Positions 14,349-23,007 of a stretch of DNA of 64,000 nucleotides are shown one piece after another. Positions within the stretch are counted from its first letter, which is position 1. Each line of letters opens with the position of its first letter. The stretch comes from Streptomyces paradoxus (GTDB taxonomy: Bacteria > Actinomycetota > Actinomycetes > Streptomycetales > Streptomycetaceae): contig NZ_JACHGV010000002.1 of assembly GCF_014202475.1 (NCBI RefSeq), positions 62,001 through 126,000 on the forward strand. Direction: 5' to 3'. A program made the position numbers and the translations under genes. Under the pieces are notes generated by a model. It did no database searches and was not told the DNA's origin. It saw only the letters and a program-made list of their open reading frames with translations.

Positions 14349-15353
14349 TCAGATCGCGAGCTGCTGCTCGTTGCGGTTCAGCCAGCGGCGGTAGAAGGAG
14401 GTGAAGACGATCAGGATGGACAGCAGCAGGATTCCGTAGGCGGCGGACTGGGCGTAGTCGCGCGGCTGCTGCCCGAAGCCCAGCTGGTAGGCCCAGGTGA
14501 CGAGGATCTGGGCGTCCGGGGCGGTGTTGCCGAACAGCAGGAAGATGATGGCGAACTGGTTGAAGGTCCAGATGACGCCGAGCAGGACGACCGTGGTGCT
14601 GACGGACCTGAGGCCGGGCAGGGTGACGTAGCGGAAGCGCTGCCAGGCGTTTGCGCCGTCCATCTCCGAGGCCTCGTACAGGCTCGCGTCGATCGACTGC
14701 AGGCCGCCGAGGAGCGAGACCATCATGAACGGCACACCGCACCAGGTGTTGACCATGATCGCGGAGAACCGCTGCCAGAAGGTGTCCTCCAGCCAGGACG
14801 GCGTCGGCAGGTGCAGGAACTCCAGGCCGGAGTTGATGATGCCGCCGTCGGCGAGCATGAACCGCCAGCCGAACACGGTGACGAAGGTCGGCACCGCCCA
14901 GGGCAGCACCAGGATCATCCGGTAGAGGGTGCGGCCGCGCAGCTTCTGGTTGAGCAGCAGGGCGAGGCCGAGACCGATGCCGTAGTGCAGGGCGACACAG
15001 GCCGCCGTCCAGAAGATCGTCCACAGGAAGTGCGACCAGAAGCGGTCGTACGCCGTCGGGCCCCACAGGATGTCGGCGTAGTTGTCCAGGCCGATGAACT
15101 TGTAGGTGGCGTCGATCTCGTTGACGCCGATGGTGCGGGCGGTGTTCAGGCTGGTGGCGTCGGTGAGGGTGAGGTACAGGCCGTAGCCCAGCGGGTACAG
15201 CACGAGGACGGCCAGGACGATCGCCACCGGGGCGATCATCGCGTAGGCGTACCAGTGCTTGTGGAGGCCGTTCCTCAGCCGCTGCACCGGCCCGGGCTTC
15301 GGTTCCCGCTCACCGCGCCGCTTGCCGGTCGCTCGGTCGATGGCGACTGTCAT
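14349..15353 (-). CDS. malF: Maltose/maltodextrin ABC transporter permease MalF
   Basis: A 334-aa permease with an Arg/Lys-rich N-terminus, first membrane span around residues 38-60 (YAMIAPVAIVLAVLVLYPLG), and an EAA loop YEASEMDGANAWQRFRYVTL. It lacks the large periplasmic insertion of E. coli MalF, as is normal for Gram-positive versions. The ATG at 15353 is preceded by AGAAGGTG. It is separated from malE by 124 bp that hold an 18-bp perfect stem-loop, and it is followed closely by malG. It forms the membrane channel with MalG and receives maltodextrin from lipoprotein MalE. Confidence 0.93.
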   Translation of the reverse strand: MTVAIDRATGKRRGEREPKPGPVQRLRNGLHKHWYAYAMIAPVAIVLAVLVLYPLGYGLYLTLTDATSLNTARTIGVNEIDATYKFIGLDNYADILWGPTAYDRFWSHFLWTIFWTAACVALHYGIGLGLALLLNQKLRGRTLYRMILVLPWAVPTFVTVFGWRFMLADGGIINSGLEFLHLPTPSWLEDTFWQRFSAIMVNTWCGVPFMMVSLLGGLQSIDASLYEASEMDGANAWQRFRYVTLPGLRSVSTTVVLLGVIWTFNQFAIIFLLFGNTAPDAQILVTWAYQLGFGQQPRDYAQSAAYGILLLSILIVFTSFYRRWLNRNEQQLAI

Positions 15354-15422
15354 GGTTCGACACCTTCTGGAAGTTCAAGGAGTTCGGAGGGGAGCTGCCC
15401 GGGTCCACGCGCAGGCACGGCC

Positions 15423-15471
15423 GGTGGCCGCCGGATCCCCTCCCTCATGACAGGGGGATCCGGCGGCCACC
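15423..15471 (-). terminator. Strong intercistronic stem-loop between malE and malF
   Basis: GGTGGCCGCCGGATCCCC (15423-15440) is perfectly complementary to GGGGATCCGGCGGCCACC (15454-15471), an 18-bp stem with a 13-nt loop, directly after the malE stop. No T-run follows. It probably acts as a partial terminator or 3' stabiliser that leaves malE mRNA in excess. Confidence 0.7.
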
Positions 15472-15477
15472 CGGCAC

Positions 15478-16746
15478 TCACTTGGAGAAGTCCGGCACCA
15501 GCTTGGCGATGGCCGTCTCGGCGTTGCCGAGGCCCTTGTCCAGGGACACCTTGCCGCCGGCGATCTTGATCAGCTCGTCGTCGAGGGGACCCCACAGGGA
15601 GCTGTACTCGGGCAGGGCCGGGCGCGGCTGGGCGGCGGAGAGCACGCTCTGGTAGCCGGCGATGCCCGGGTCGGCCTTGACCTCGGCGGTGTAGGCGTCC
15701 TCGCGCGTGGGGAGCGTGTTGTTCTTCAGCGCGATGGTCTCCTGGGCCTTGGCCGAGGTCATGAACTTCACGAACTTCAGCGAGGCCTCCTGGTGGGCCT
15801 TGTCCGAGCCCGCGTACACGGAGAGGTTGTGGCCGCCGGTCGGGGCGCCCGCCTTGCCGGTGGAGCCGGCCGGGACGGTGGCGATGCCGAGGTTGTTCTT
15901 GTCCTTGAAGGCCGAGCCCTTGTAGAAGTTCGTGATCTCCCACGGGCCCTGGATGATCGAGGCGACCTTGCCGCTGACGAACGCCTCCTGGATGTGGGCG
16001 TAGGCGTCGGCGGTGGTGTCGGCCTTGTGCAGGCCCTTGCCCTTGAACAGGCCCTGCCAGGTGCCGTAGGCCTTCTTGGCCTCGGGCGAGGTGACGGTGA
16101 TCTTCTTGGCGTCGGCGTCGACCGTGTCGGTGCCCTCGCCGTAGAGGAAGGACTGGGCGTAGTAGGCCTGGGTGGAGCCCCAGTAGCCGTCGACGCCGGT
16201 CTTGTCCTTGATGGCGGCGGCGGCCTTCTTCAGGTCGTCCCAGGTCTTGGGGGCCTCGATGCCGGCCTTCTTGAACAGGGCCTTGTTGTAGACGAGGGCG
16301 AGGGTGTCCGTGGTGAAGGGGACGCCGTAGGTCTTGCCCTCGTACTTGGCCTGCTCGATCAGGCTGGGCTGGAACTTGTCCTGCTCGGCGAGGGCCTCGG
16401 TGCCGTCCAGCGGCGCGAAGAAGCCCTTCTTCGCGAAGGCGGGGGTCCAGCCGACCTCGGAGCGCAGCACGTCGGGGGCGCCCTTGGAACCGGCGGCGGT
16501 GTCGAACTTGTTCTGCGCCTGGTCGAAGGGGACGTTGACGTACTTGACCTTGATGTCCTTGTTGGCGGCCTCGAACTCCTTGACCAGGGCCTGGTACGTC
16601 GGCGCCTCGTTGGTCGCGTTGGAGGTGTCCCACCAGGTGATGGTGACCGGGCCGCCGGCCTCGTCGCCGCTGTCGCTTCCGCCGCAGGCCGTCGCCGCCA
16701 GGGCGAGGGACGCCACCAGCGCGGTGGCCGCTATGCCACGCCGCAT
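15478..16746 (-). CDS. malE: Maltose/maltodextrin-binding lipoprotein MalE
   Basis: A 422-aa protein. The N-terminus MRRGIAATALVASLALAATAC has a lipobox (LAATAC) with Cys-21 as the lipidated residue, followed by the GGSDSG linker typical of Streptomyces binding lipoproteins. The remainder is an extracellular solute-binding protein family 1 fold (VTITWWDTSN, GVPFTTDTLALVYNKALF, EAFVSGKVASIIQGPWE). It captures maltodextrins outside the membrane for MalFG. AAGGAG lies 5 nt before the ATG. It is the first gene of the operon, divergent from malR with a 390-bp regulatory region rich in CTTGCA/TGCAAG elements. Confidence 0.95.
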   Translation of the reverse strand: MRRGIAATALVASLALAATACGGSDSGDEAGGPVTITWWDTSNATNEAPTYQALVKEFEAANKDIKVKYVNVPFDQAQNKFDTAAGSKGAPDVLRSEVGWTPAFAKKGFFAPLDGTEALAEQDKFQPSLIEQAKYEGKTYGVPFTTDTLALVYNKALFKKAGIEAPKTWDDLKKAAAAIKDKTGVDGYWGSTQAYYAQSFLYGEGTDTVDADAKKITVTSPEAKKAYGTWQGLFKGKGLHKADTTADAYAHIQEAFVSGKVASIIQGPWEITNFYKGSAFKDKNNLGIATVPAGSTGKAGAPTGGHNLSVYAGSDKAHQEASLKFVKFMTSAKAQETIALKNNTLPTREDAYTAEVKADPGIAGYQSVLSAAQPRPALPEYSSLWGPLDDELIKIAGGKVSLDKGLGNAETAIAKLVPDFSK

Positions 16747-16833
16747 GAGTTCTCCTTGAGGGTGAAGCCCGTTCGTGCTGCCGACTGCGCCGTTGGCGGC
16801 CGGGCGTCGGTGAGATTAGCCGCGCTGGAAGGA

Positions 16834-16977
16834 CTTGCGAAAGACCTTGCAGCAAAAACTTGCAAGCGGTGCGGATGGTTATCCCGCCGTGACCTCACCT
16901 CGATCGCCCTGAAGCCCGGAGTTACCGCTGATCGACGGGCAGTCGGACAGCTGTGCAAGACTCTGCAAGCACTTGCC
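16834..16977. promoter_or_regulatory. MalR operator array in the malE-malR intergenic region
   Basis: Within the 390-bp gap (16747-17136) I read CTTGCG (16834), CTTGCAG (16846), CTTGCAAG (16859), TGCAAG (16954), CTGCAAG (16963) and CTTGCC (16972). Repeated CTTGCAG motifs in this intergenic region are known targets of Streptomyces MalR/Reg1. One cluster lies ~90-120 bp and the other ~210-230 bp upstream of malE. The gap contains no gene. Confidence 0.75.
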
Positions 16978-17101
16978 ATCCGTCTCCGCCGGGGGAATCA
17001 TCCGTTGCGGATCGGGCGCCGACCACGAGTTTCGAGGACCGCGATGACCAAGCCACCCGCAGCGGGCCGTGCGACGGCGCGCACCAGGCGTCCCGTCGGT
17101 G

Positions 17102-17128
17102 TGCAAGGAGAACCCCGGCCGCTACAGT
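17102..17128 (+). promoter_or_regulatory. malR promoter with overlapping TGCAAG element
   Basis: TACAGT (17123-17128) ends 8 nt before the malR GTG, and TGCAAG (17102-17107) falls where the -35 would sit. This suggests a leaderless malR mRNA and autoregulation; both are inferences from spacing. Confidence 0.5.
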
Positions 17129-17136
17129 CCAGTGCT

Positions 17137-18171
17137 GTGACCACACGGCTTGCCGACATCGCTGTGCAGGCGGGGGTGAGCGAAGCGACCGTCAGCCGCG
17201 TCCTCAACGGGAAGCCGGGCGTCGCCGCCACGACCCGCCAGTCCGTGCTGGCCGCTCTCGACGTGCTGGGCTACGAACGCCCGGTACGCCTGCGCCAGCG
17301 CAGCGAGGGGCTGGTCGGGCTGATCACCCCGGAGCTGGAGAACCCCATCTTCCCGGCCCTGGCGCAGGTCATCGGCCAGGCGCTGACGCGGCAGGGCTAC
17401 ACACCGGTGCTGGCCACCCAGACGCCGGGCGGCTCGACGGAGGACGAGCTGACGGAGATGCTGGTGGACCGCGGGGTCGCGGGCATCATCTACGTCTCCG
17501 GACTGCACGCGGACACCACCGCCGACATGCAGCGCTACGACCGGCTGCGCGCCCAGGGCGTGCCCTACGTCCTGGTGGACGGTTTCTCGCCGAAGGTGCA
17601 GGCGCCGTTCATCTCCCCCGACGACCGCGCCGCGATGAGCCTCGCGGTCACGCACCTGGTGTCCCTGGGGCACACCCGGATCGGCCTGGCCCTCGGGCCC
17701 AAGCGGTTCGTGCCGGTGCAGCGCAAGATCGAGGGGTTCGTGCGCACGGTGCAGGACCAGTTGGGCCTGAGCGCCGAGACGGTCGAGTCGGAGCTGGTGC
17801 AGCACTCCCTGTACACCCTTGAGGGTGGTCAGGCGGCGGCCACGGCGTTGATCGAGCGGAACTGCACGGCCGTGGTGTGCGCCAGCGACATGATGGCGCT
17901 GGGCGCGATCCGGGCGGCCCGGCAGCTCGGTCTGGACGTGCCGAAGGACATCTCCGTGGTCGGCTTCGACGACTCCCCGCTGATCGCCTTCACCGACCCG
18001 CCGCTGACCACGGTCCGCAAGCCGGTCCCGGCGATGGGGCAGGCCGCCGTGCGCACGCTGCTGGAGGAGATCGGCGGGACGCCCGCGCCGCACAGCGAGT
18101 TCGTGTTCATGCCCGAACTGGTGGTGCGCGGTTCGACCGCTTCGGCTCCCGGGGACCGCGCTCGCTCCTGA
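17137..18171 (+). CDS. malR: LacI-family repressor of maltose and amylase genes
   Basis: A 344-aa protein from GTG 17137: TTRLADIAVQAGVSEATVSR is the LacI helix-turn-helix, then VLNGKPGV and the hinge region. The C-terminal ~280 residues are a periplasmic-binding-protein-like effector domain (LVGLITPELENPIFPAL, VVGFDDSPLIAFTDPPLTTV). A start at GTG 17101 would add 12 residues that look non-coding, and its AAGGAG is too far (27 nt) from 17137, so the gene is probably leaderless. It is divergent from malEFG-aglA. The family homologue represses the mal operon and amylase genes until maltodextrin is present, and matching CTTGCA boxes occur at four places in this window. Confidence 0.92.
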   Translation: MTTRLADIAVQAGVSEATVSRVLNGKPGVAATTRQSVLAALDVLGYERPVRLRQRSEGLVGLITPELENPIFPALAQVIGQALTRQGYTPVLATQTPGGSTEDELTEMLVDRGVAGIIYVSGLHADTTADMQRYDRLRAQGVPYVLVDGFSPKVQAPFISPDDRAAMSLAVTHLVSLGHTRIGLALGPKRFVPVQRKIEGFVRTVQDQLGLSAETVESELVQHSLYTLEGGQAAATALIERNCTAVVCASDMMALGAIRAARQLGLDVPKDISVVGFDDSPLIAFTDPPLTTVRKPVPAMGQAAVRTLLEEIGGTPAPHSEFVFMPELVVRGSTASAPGDRARS

Positions 18172-18264
18172 GGCCTGCGGCTTGATTTCGCCGTAGGACA
18201 TGCGGCCCGCACGGGGCCGCGGGATGATCGGTGGGTAAGTCCTTTTCTGGCAGACTTTGCGCCT

Positions 18265-19170
18265 ATGGGTGAAACGACCGTAACGAAGCCGGAGGGCATG
18301 GAAGCGGCCCTCCCGGACCCTGTTGCGGCCGATCCGGGGCGTGGTCCGCTGCGCCGGCTGCGGACCCCGCACCGGCCCCGGTTCTGGTTCGAGATCCTGC
18401 TGATCGCGGTGAGTTACTGGACGTACTCGCTCGTCCGCAACGCCGTGCCCGAGCAGAAGGCCGAGGCGCTGCGCAACGCCGACTGGATCTGGCGGGCCGA
18501 GCACCACGTGGGCATCGCCGTCGAGGAGTCGGTCAACCACGCCGTGAACTCGGTTCATTGGCTCATCGTCGGGATGAACTACTACTACGCGACGCTTCAC
18601 TTCATCGTCACGCTGAGTGTCCTGGTGTGGCTCTACCGTCGCCATCCCGGCCGCTACGCGGCGACCCGGCTGGTGCTGTTCGCGACCACGGCCGTCGCCC
18701 TGGTCGGTTACTACGTGTATCCGCTGGCGCCCCCGCGGCTGATGAACGGCGGCGGCTTCATCGACACGGTCATGGTCCACCAGACCTGGGGTTCGATGGC
18801 CTCCGGCGACCTGAAACACATGTCCAACCAGTACGCCGCGATGCCGTCGATGCACATCGGCTGGTCCGTGTGGTGCGGGCTGACGATCTTCGCCCTGGCG
18901 AGCGTGCCCTGGGTGCGGGTGCTGGGCCTGCTGTACCCGGCGCTGACGCTGGTGGTCATCGTCGCCACGGCCAATCACTTCTGGCTGGATGCGGTCGGTG
19001 GCGTGCTGTGCCTGGCCTTCGGGTTCACGGCCGCGCGGCTCTGGTACGGGAGGCAGCCCTACGCACTGCCGCGGACGGTGCCGCCCCGCGGGCGGGGCGG
19101 CGCACGGGAACGGGATGAGGACGGGCCCGCGGCGCGGACCGGCAGTCCTCAGCGCTCGGCGGCCCCGTAG
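18265..19170 (+). CDS. PAP2-superfamily integral membrane protein
   Basis: A 301-aa polytopic membrane protein. The conserved segments PLAPPR, AAMPSMHIGWS and ATANHFWLDAVGG correspond to the three phosphatase motifs of the PAP2/inositol phosphorylceramide synthase-like family, with His in motifs 2 and 3. It probably acts on a membrane lipid phosphate or transfers a polar headgroup; the substrate cannot be read from sequence. The N-terminal ~40 residues are a Pro/Ala-rich cytoplasmic tail and the C-terminus is charged. CAGACT ends 8 nt before the ATG, hinting at another leaderless start. Its last 22 nt overlap the 3' end of convergent glnE. Confidence 0.8.
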   Translation: MGETTVTKPEGMEAALPDPVAADPGRGPLRRLRTPHRPRFWFEILLIAVSYWTYSLVRNAVPEQKAEALRNADWIWRAEHHVGIAVEESVNHAVNSVHWLIVGMNYYYATLHFIVTLSVLVWLYRRHPGRYAATRLVLFATTAVALVGYYVYPLAPPRLMNGGGFIDTVMVHQTWGSMASGDLKHMSNQYAAMPSMHIGWSVWCGLTIFALASVPWVRVLGLLYPALTLVVIVATANHFWLDAVGGVLCLAFGFTAARLWYGRQPYALPRTVPPRGRGGARERDEDGPAARTGSPQRSAAP

Positions 19171-22157
19171 AACAGTTCCTCCATCACGCCCCGCGCCCTG
19201 CGCGCGGTCCGCCGGTAGCCGTCGAGCATGTCCCCGACGTGGCCGGGGCCGTAGCCCAAGTACCGTCCCACCGCGGCCAGTTCCCTCGGGTCCGAGGGGA
19301 AGGTGTCGCCGGCCCGGCCGCGGACCAGCATCACCGCGTTGCGGACGCGGGTCGCGAGGACCCAGGCCTCGTCGAGGGTCGCCGCGTCCTCGCCGGTGAT
19401 CAGCCCGGCGGCCCGGGCCGCGGCCAGGGCCTCACGGGTGCGGGTGGTGCGCAGGCCCGGCTCCGCCGAGCCGTGCCGCAGCTGCATGAGCTGCACGGTC
19501 CACTCCACGTCGGACAGGCCGCCCGGCCCGAGCTTGGCGTGCAGCTTGGGGTCGGTGCCGCGCGGCAGCCGCTCGGACTCCATGCGGGCCTTCAGCCGCC
19601 GGATCTCGCGCACGGCCTCGTCGGCGAGCCCGTCCGCCGGGTAGCGCAGCGGGTCGATCAGCTCGATGAAGCGACGGCCCAGGTCCTCGTCACCGGCGAC
19701 GGGCTCGGCCCGCAGCAACGCGTGCGACTCCCACGTCAGGGCCCACCGGCGGTAGTACGCCTCGTAGGACGTGAGGGTGCGGACCAGCGGCCCGGACTTG
19801 CCCTCGGGGCGCAGGTCGGCGTCGATGAGCAGGGGCGGGTCGGCGCTGGGGAGCTGGAGCAGGCGGCGCATCTCGGAGACGACCTTGTTGGCCGCCTGGG
19901 CCGCTTCCCGCTCCTCGACGCCGTCGCGTGGTTCGTGCACGAACAGCACGTCCGCGTCGGAGCCGTAGCCCAGTTCGTGGCCGCCGAACCGGCCCATGCC
20001 GATGATCGCGAACCGGGTGGGCAGGTCGTCGCCCCAGCCGTCCCGTACGACCGCGCGGAGCGTGCCGGCGAGGGTCGCTGCCGTCAGGTCCGACACCGCC
20101 GCCCCGACCAGGTCCACCAGGGCGCCCTGATCGGCCTCGGCGGGCTGCTCCTCGGTGCCGTAGGAGCCGACGATGTCGGCGGCGGCCGTGCGGAACAACT
20201 CGCGGCGGCGCACCCCGCGGGCGGCCGTGACCGCTTGGGCGGCGCCGTCGGCGCGTTTCACGGCGGCGAGTATCTCCTGCTCCAAGTGGGCGCGCGGCCG
20301 CGGTTCCAGGCCGCCGCCGTCCCCGTCGCCGAGCAGCGCGACCGCCTCCGGGGCGCGCATCAGCAGGTCGGGCGCGAGGCGGCCGGCGGACAGGACCCGG
20401 GCGAGGTTCTGCGCGGCGGCGCCCTCGTCCCGCAGCAGCCGCAGGTACCAGGGCGTCTTGCCGAGCGCATCCGAGACCTTGCGGAAGCCCAGCAGGCCCG
20501 CGTCCGGGTCGGCCGAGTCGGCGAACCAGCCGAGCAGGACGGGCAGCAGGGTGCGCTGGATGGCCGCCTTGCGGGTGACGCCGGAGGCCAGGGCCTCCAG
20601 GTGGCGCAGGGCGGCGGCCGGGTCGGCGTAACCCAGGGCGACCAGGCGTTCGCGGGCCGCCTCGGTGCTGAGCCGGGCCTCACCGGTGGCGAGCTGGGCG
20701 ACCGCGTCGAGCAGCGGCCGGTAGAAGAGCTTCTCGTGCAGTCGGCGGACGACCCCCGCGTGCCGCCGCCACTCGCGGTGCAGGTCGGCGACCGGGTCCG
20801 TGCGCAGGCCGAGGGAGCGGCCGATGCGGCGCAGCTCGGCCTCGTCCTCGGGGACGAGGTGGGTGCGCCGCAGCCGGAACAGCTGGATGCGGTGCTCCAT
20901 GGAGCGCAGGAAGCGGTAGGCGTCGTCGAGCTGGGCCGCGTCGGACCGGCCGACGTAGCCGCCGGCGGCGAGGGCGCCCAGCGCGTCCAGCGTCGTACCG
21001 CTGCGCAGGGAGGTGTCGGCCCGGCCGTGCACCAGCTGGAGCAGCTGCACGGCGAACTCGACGTCCCTGAGGCCGCCCGGGCCCAGCTTCAGCTGGCGGT
21101 CGATCTCGGCGACGGGGATGTTCTCCACGACCCGGCGGCGCATCTTCTGCACATCGGGCACGAAGTTCTCGCGTTCGGCGGCCTTCCACACCAGGGGCTG
21201 GACGGCGGCGACGTACTCCTCGCCGAGGCCGAGGTCACCGGCCACCGGGCGGGCCTTGAGCAGCGCCTGGAACTCCCAGGTCTTGGCCCAGCGCTGGTAG
21301 TAGGCCAGGTGGCTGGAGAGGGTCCGCACGAGGGGGCCGTTGCGGCCCTCGGGCCGGAGGTTGGCGTCGACGGGCCAGATGGAGCCCTCGACGGTCGTCT
21401 CGGAGCAGATCCGCATCATGTGCGAGGCGAGCCGGGTCGCGGCGCGTACGGCCTTGGTCTCGTCGGTGCCCTCGGTGGCCTCCCCGACGAAGATGACGTC
21501 CACGTCGGAGACGTAGTTCAGCTCGTGGCCGCCGCACTTGCCCATCGCGATGACCGCGAGCCGGCACTGCTCGGCGTCCTCCGGCGCGGCCGCCTCGGCG
21601 ATGGAGAGGGCGGCGCGCAGGGTGGCGGTGGCGAGGTCGGCGAGCTCGGCGGCGGACTCGGCGACGCCGGTGGTGCCGCAGACGTCCCGGGCGGCGATGG
21701 ACAGCAGGCAGCGCCGGTAGGCGACCCGCAGCGAGACCGGGTCGGTGGCCTCCGCGAGACCGGCCTCGAACTCCTCCACCCCGGGGTGCAGGTCGTACGC
21801 CTCGTACATGACGAGCGCCTGCCAGTCGTCCGGGTGCCGGGCGAGGTGGTCGGCGAGGGCGGTGGAGGCGCCGAGGACGCCGAGGAGGCGGTCGCGCAGG
21901 GGTTTGGCCGCGATCAGGGTGTCGAGCAGTTCCCGGCGGGCGCCGGGGCTCTGCTGGGCCTCCAGCAGCCGGACGAGGCCGAGCAGCGCGAGATCGGGGT
22001 CGGCGGTGGCGCCCAGTGCCTCCAGCAGCACCGGGTCGTCGCGCAGGGGCGCGAGCTCCGGGCTGTCCAGGAGCCGCTCGGCGGCGGAGGGGTCGGTGAA
22101 ACCGTGCCGCAGCAGCCGCGTGAAGGTACTGCTCCTGCGCCCCGGCGCCGCCGTCAT
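19149..22157 (-). CDS. glnE: Glutamine synthetase adenylyltransferase/deadenylase
   Basis: A 1002-aa protein from the ATG at 22157 (GGGAGG 5 nt upstream); a longer open frame upstream is discarded. Two nucleotidyltransferase domains are visible: one with GKCGGHELNYVSDVDVIFV (deadenylylating half, ~residue 210) and one with GRFGGHELGYGSDADVLFV (adenylylating half, ~residue 720). Each carries the G-G...D-x-D metal site, and both are followed by the GlnD/PII-uridylyltransferase-like helical regions. GlnE modifies the conserved Tyr of GSI-type glutamine synthetase in response to nitrogen status. The glnA-like gene at 23672 lacks that Tyr, so the expected substrate (GlnA1) is encoded elsewhere. 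The length is typical for actinobacterial GlnE. Confidence 0.95.
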   Translation of the reverse strand: MTAAPGRRSSTFTRLLRHGFTDPSAAERLLDSPELAPLRDDPVLLEALGATADPDLALLGLVRLLEAQQSPGARRELLDTLIAAKPLRDRLLGVLGASTALADHLARHPDDWQALVMYEAYDLHPGVEEFEAGLAEATDPVSLRVAYRRCLLSIAARDVCGTTGVAESAAELADLATATLRAALSIAEAAAPEDAEQCRLAVIAMGKCGGHELNYVSDVDVIFVGEATEGTDETKAVRAATRLASHMMRICSETTVEGSIWPVDANLRPEGRNGPLVRTLSSHLAYYQRWAKTWEFQALLKARPVAGDLGLGEEYVAAVQPLVWKAAERENFVPDVQKMRRRVVENIPVAEIDRQLKLGPGGLRDVEFAVQLLQLVHGRADTSLRSGTTLDALGALAAGGYVGRSDAAQLDDAYRFLRSMEHRIQLFRLRRTHLVPEDEAELRRIGRSLGLRTDPVADLHREWRRHAGVVRRLHEKLFYRPLLDAVAQLATGEARLSTEAARERLVALGYADPAAALRHLEALASGVTRKAAIQRTLLPVLLGWFADSADPDAGLLGFRKVSDALGKTPWYLRLLRDEGAAAQNLARVLSAGRLAPDLLMRAPEAVALLGDGDGGGLEPRPRAHLEQEILAAVKRADGAAQAVTAARGVRRRELFRTAAADIVGSYGTEEQPAEADQGALVDLVGAAVSDLTAATLAGTLRAVVRDGWGDDLPTRFAIIGMGRFGGHELGYGSDADVLFVHEPRDGVEEREAAQAANKVVSEMRRLLQLPSADPPLLIDADLRPEGKSGPLVRTLTSYEAYYRRWALTWESHALLRAEPVAGDEDLGRRFIELIDPLRYPADGLADEAVREIRRLKARMESERLPRGTDPKLHAKLGPGGLSDVEWTVQLMQLRHGSAEPGLRTTRTREALAAARAAGLITGEDAATLDEAWVLATRVRNAVMLVRGRAGDTFPSDPRELAAVGRYLGYGPGHVGDMLDGYRRTARRARGVMEELFYGAAER

Positions 22158-22494
22158 CCGGGCCTCCCTCGCACTGTTTCCTCGGACATGGGTCGGATCA
22201 AGGTCGTACCGCTTTGAGCGTAACCGCACGGGCCGGGGGAGGCGCCGGGGAGTTCGGCAGGCGGACGGGGTGCGCGTGTGGCCAGGCGGACTGGCCGTGC
22301 GGGGGAGGCGGAGTACGGCGGCCGGCGGCGTTCCGGGGGACGCGAGGGCCATTTCCGCCACGGCACCGGTCCGGTGGCCGTCCACTCGGTGGCGCCGCCC
22401 GGCGTTTTCGGCTTCGGTGAGGGAGAGCCGTTCAGCCCGCTTCGGCCGGACCCGCTGACCGGTTCCCGTACGGCCGGACAAAGGAGTCATGCCC
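22158..22494. other. Divergent intergenic region between glnE and a VOC gene
   Basis: 337 bp of GC-rich DNA with no plausible gene. It must hold the glnE promoter; I see TTACGCT on the minus strand about 60 bp upstream of glnE but no convincing GlnR box. AAAGGAG at 22483-22489 is the ribosome binding site of the next gene. Confidence 0.5.
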
Positions 22495-22941
22495 ATGGAC
22501 ATCACCCTGGAAGTCATCCCGCTGCCCGTGTCCGACATCGACCGCGCCCGGGACTTCTACCGGGACAAGGTCGGCTTCCACGTGGACATCGACCAGGAGG
22601 TCATGCCCGGGATGCGGATCGTCCAGCTGACCCCTCCGGGTTCCGGCTGCTCGATCGCCCTGGGCGAGTCCATCTGGCAGATGACGCCCGGCCCCACCCC
22701 GGCCCCGGGCTCCTACCAGGGCCTGCAGCTGTGCGTCGCCGACATCAAGGCGGCCCATGCGGAGCTGGTCGCCCGCGGCCTCGACGTCTCGGAACCGGTG
22801 CAGTACGCCCCGGACGACGGCGCCACGTTCATGCACTTCCAGGACCCGGACGGCAACGGGTGGGCGGTGCAGGAGTACCGGCGCCGGGCCACCGAGCCGC
22901 TGCACCAGCTGCTTGCGGACCTGAAGCGGCAGCAGGCCTGA
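22495..22941 (+). CDS. VOC/glyoxalase-bleomycin resistance family protein
   Basis: A 148-aa single-chain VOC protein: MDITLEVIPLPVSDIDRARDFYRDKVGF is the first beta-alpha-beta unit and MHFQDPDGNGWAVQEY the second metal-edge strand, ending in the characteristic D-P-D-G-N. I prefer the ATG at 22495 because AAAGGAG is then 8 nt upstream; the ATG at 22489 would leave only 2 nt. VOC proteins are dimeric metalloenzymes or binding proteins (glyoxalase, dioxygenase, antibiotic-sequestering); substrate unknown. A second, two-domain VOC gene follows 66 bp later. Confidence 0.82.
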   Translation: MDITLEVIPLPVSDIDRARDFYRDKVGFHVDIDQEVMPGMRIVQLTPPGSGCSIALGESIWQMTPGPTPAPGSYQGLQLCVADIKAAHAELVARGLDVSEPVQYAPDDGATFMHFQDPDGNGWAVQEYRRRATEPLHQLLADLKRQQA

Positions 22942-22994
22942 GAACGCGGGGAGAGCCGGTCAGGAATCGAGAAGCACGGGTGCCGGAGCGCGAT

Positions 22995-23000
22995 TAGCGT
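22995..23000 (+). promoter_or_regulatory. -10 element of the leaderless second VOC gene
   Basis: TAGCGT ends 7 nt before the ATG at 23008 and no ribosome binding site is present, so a separate leaderless transcript is likely. Confidence 0.5.
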
Positions 23001-23007
23001 CGTTGTC

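Noticed and set aside
19239..22217. 992-residue open frame antisense to glnE
   Set aside because: Composition artefact of high-GC coding DNA; glnE on the other strand has complete catalytic motifs.
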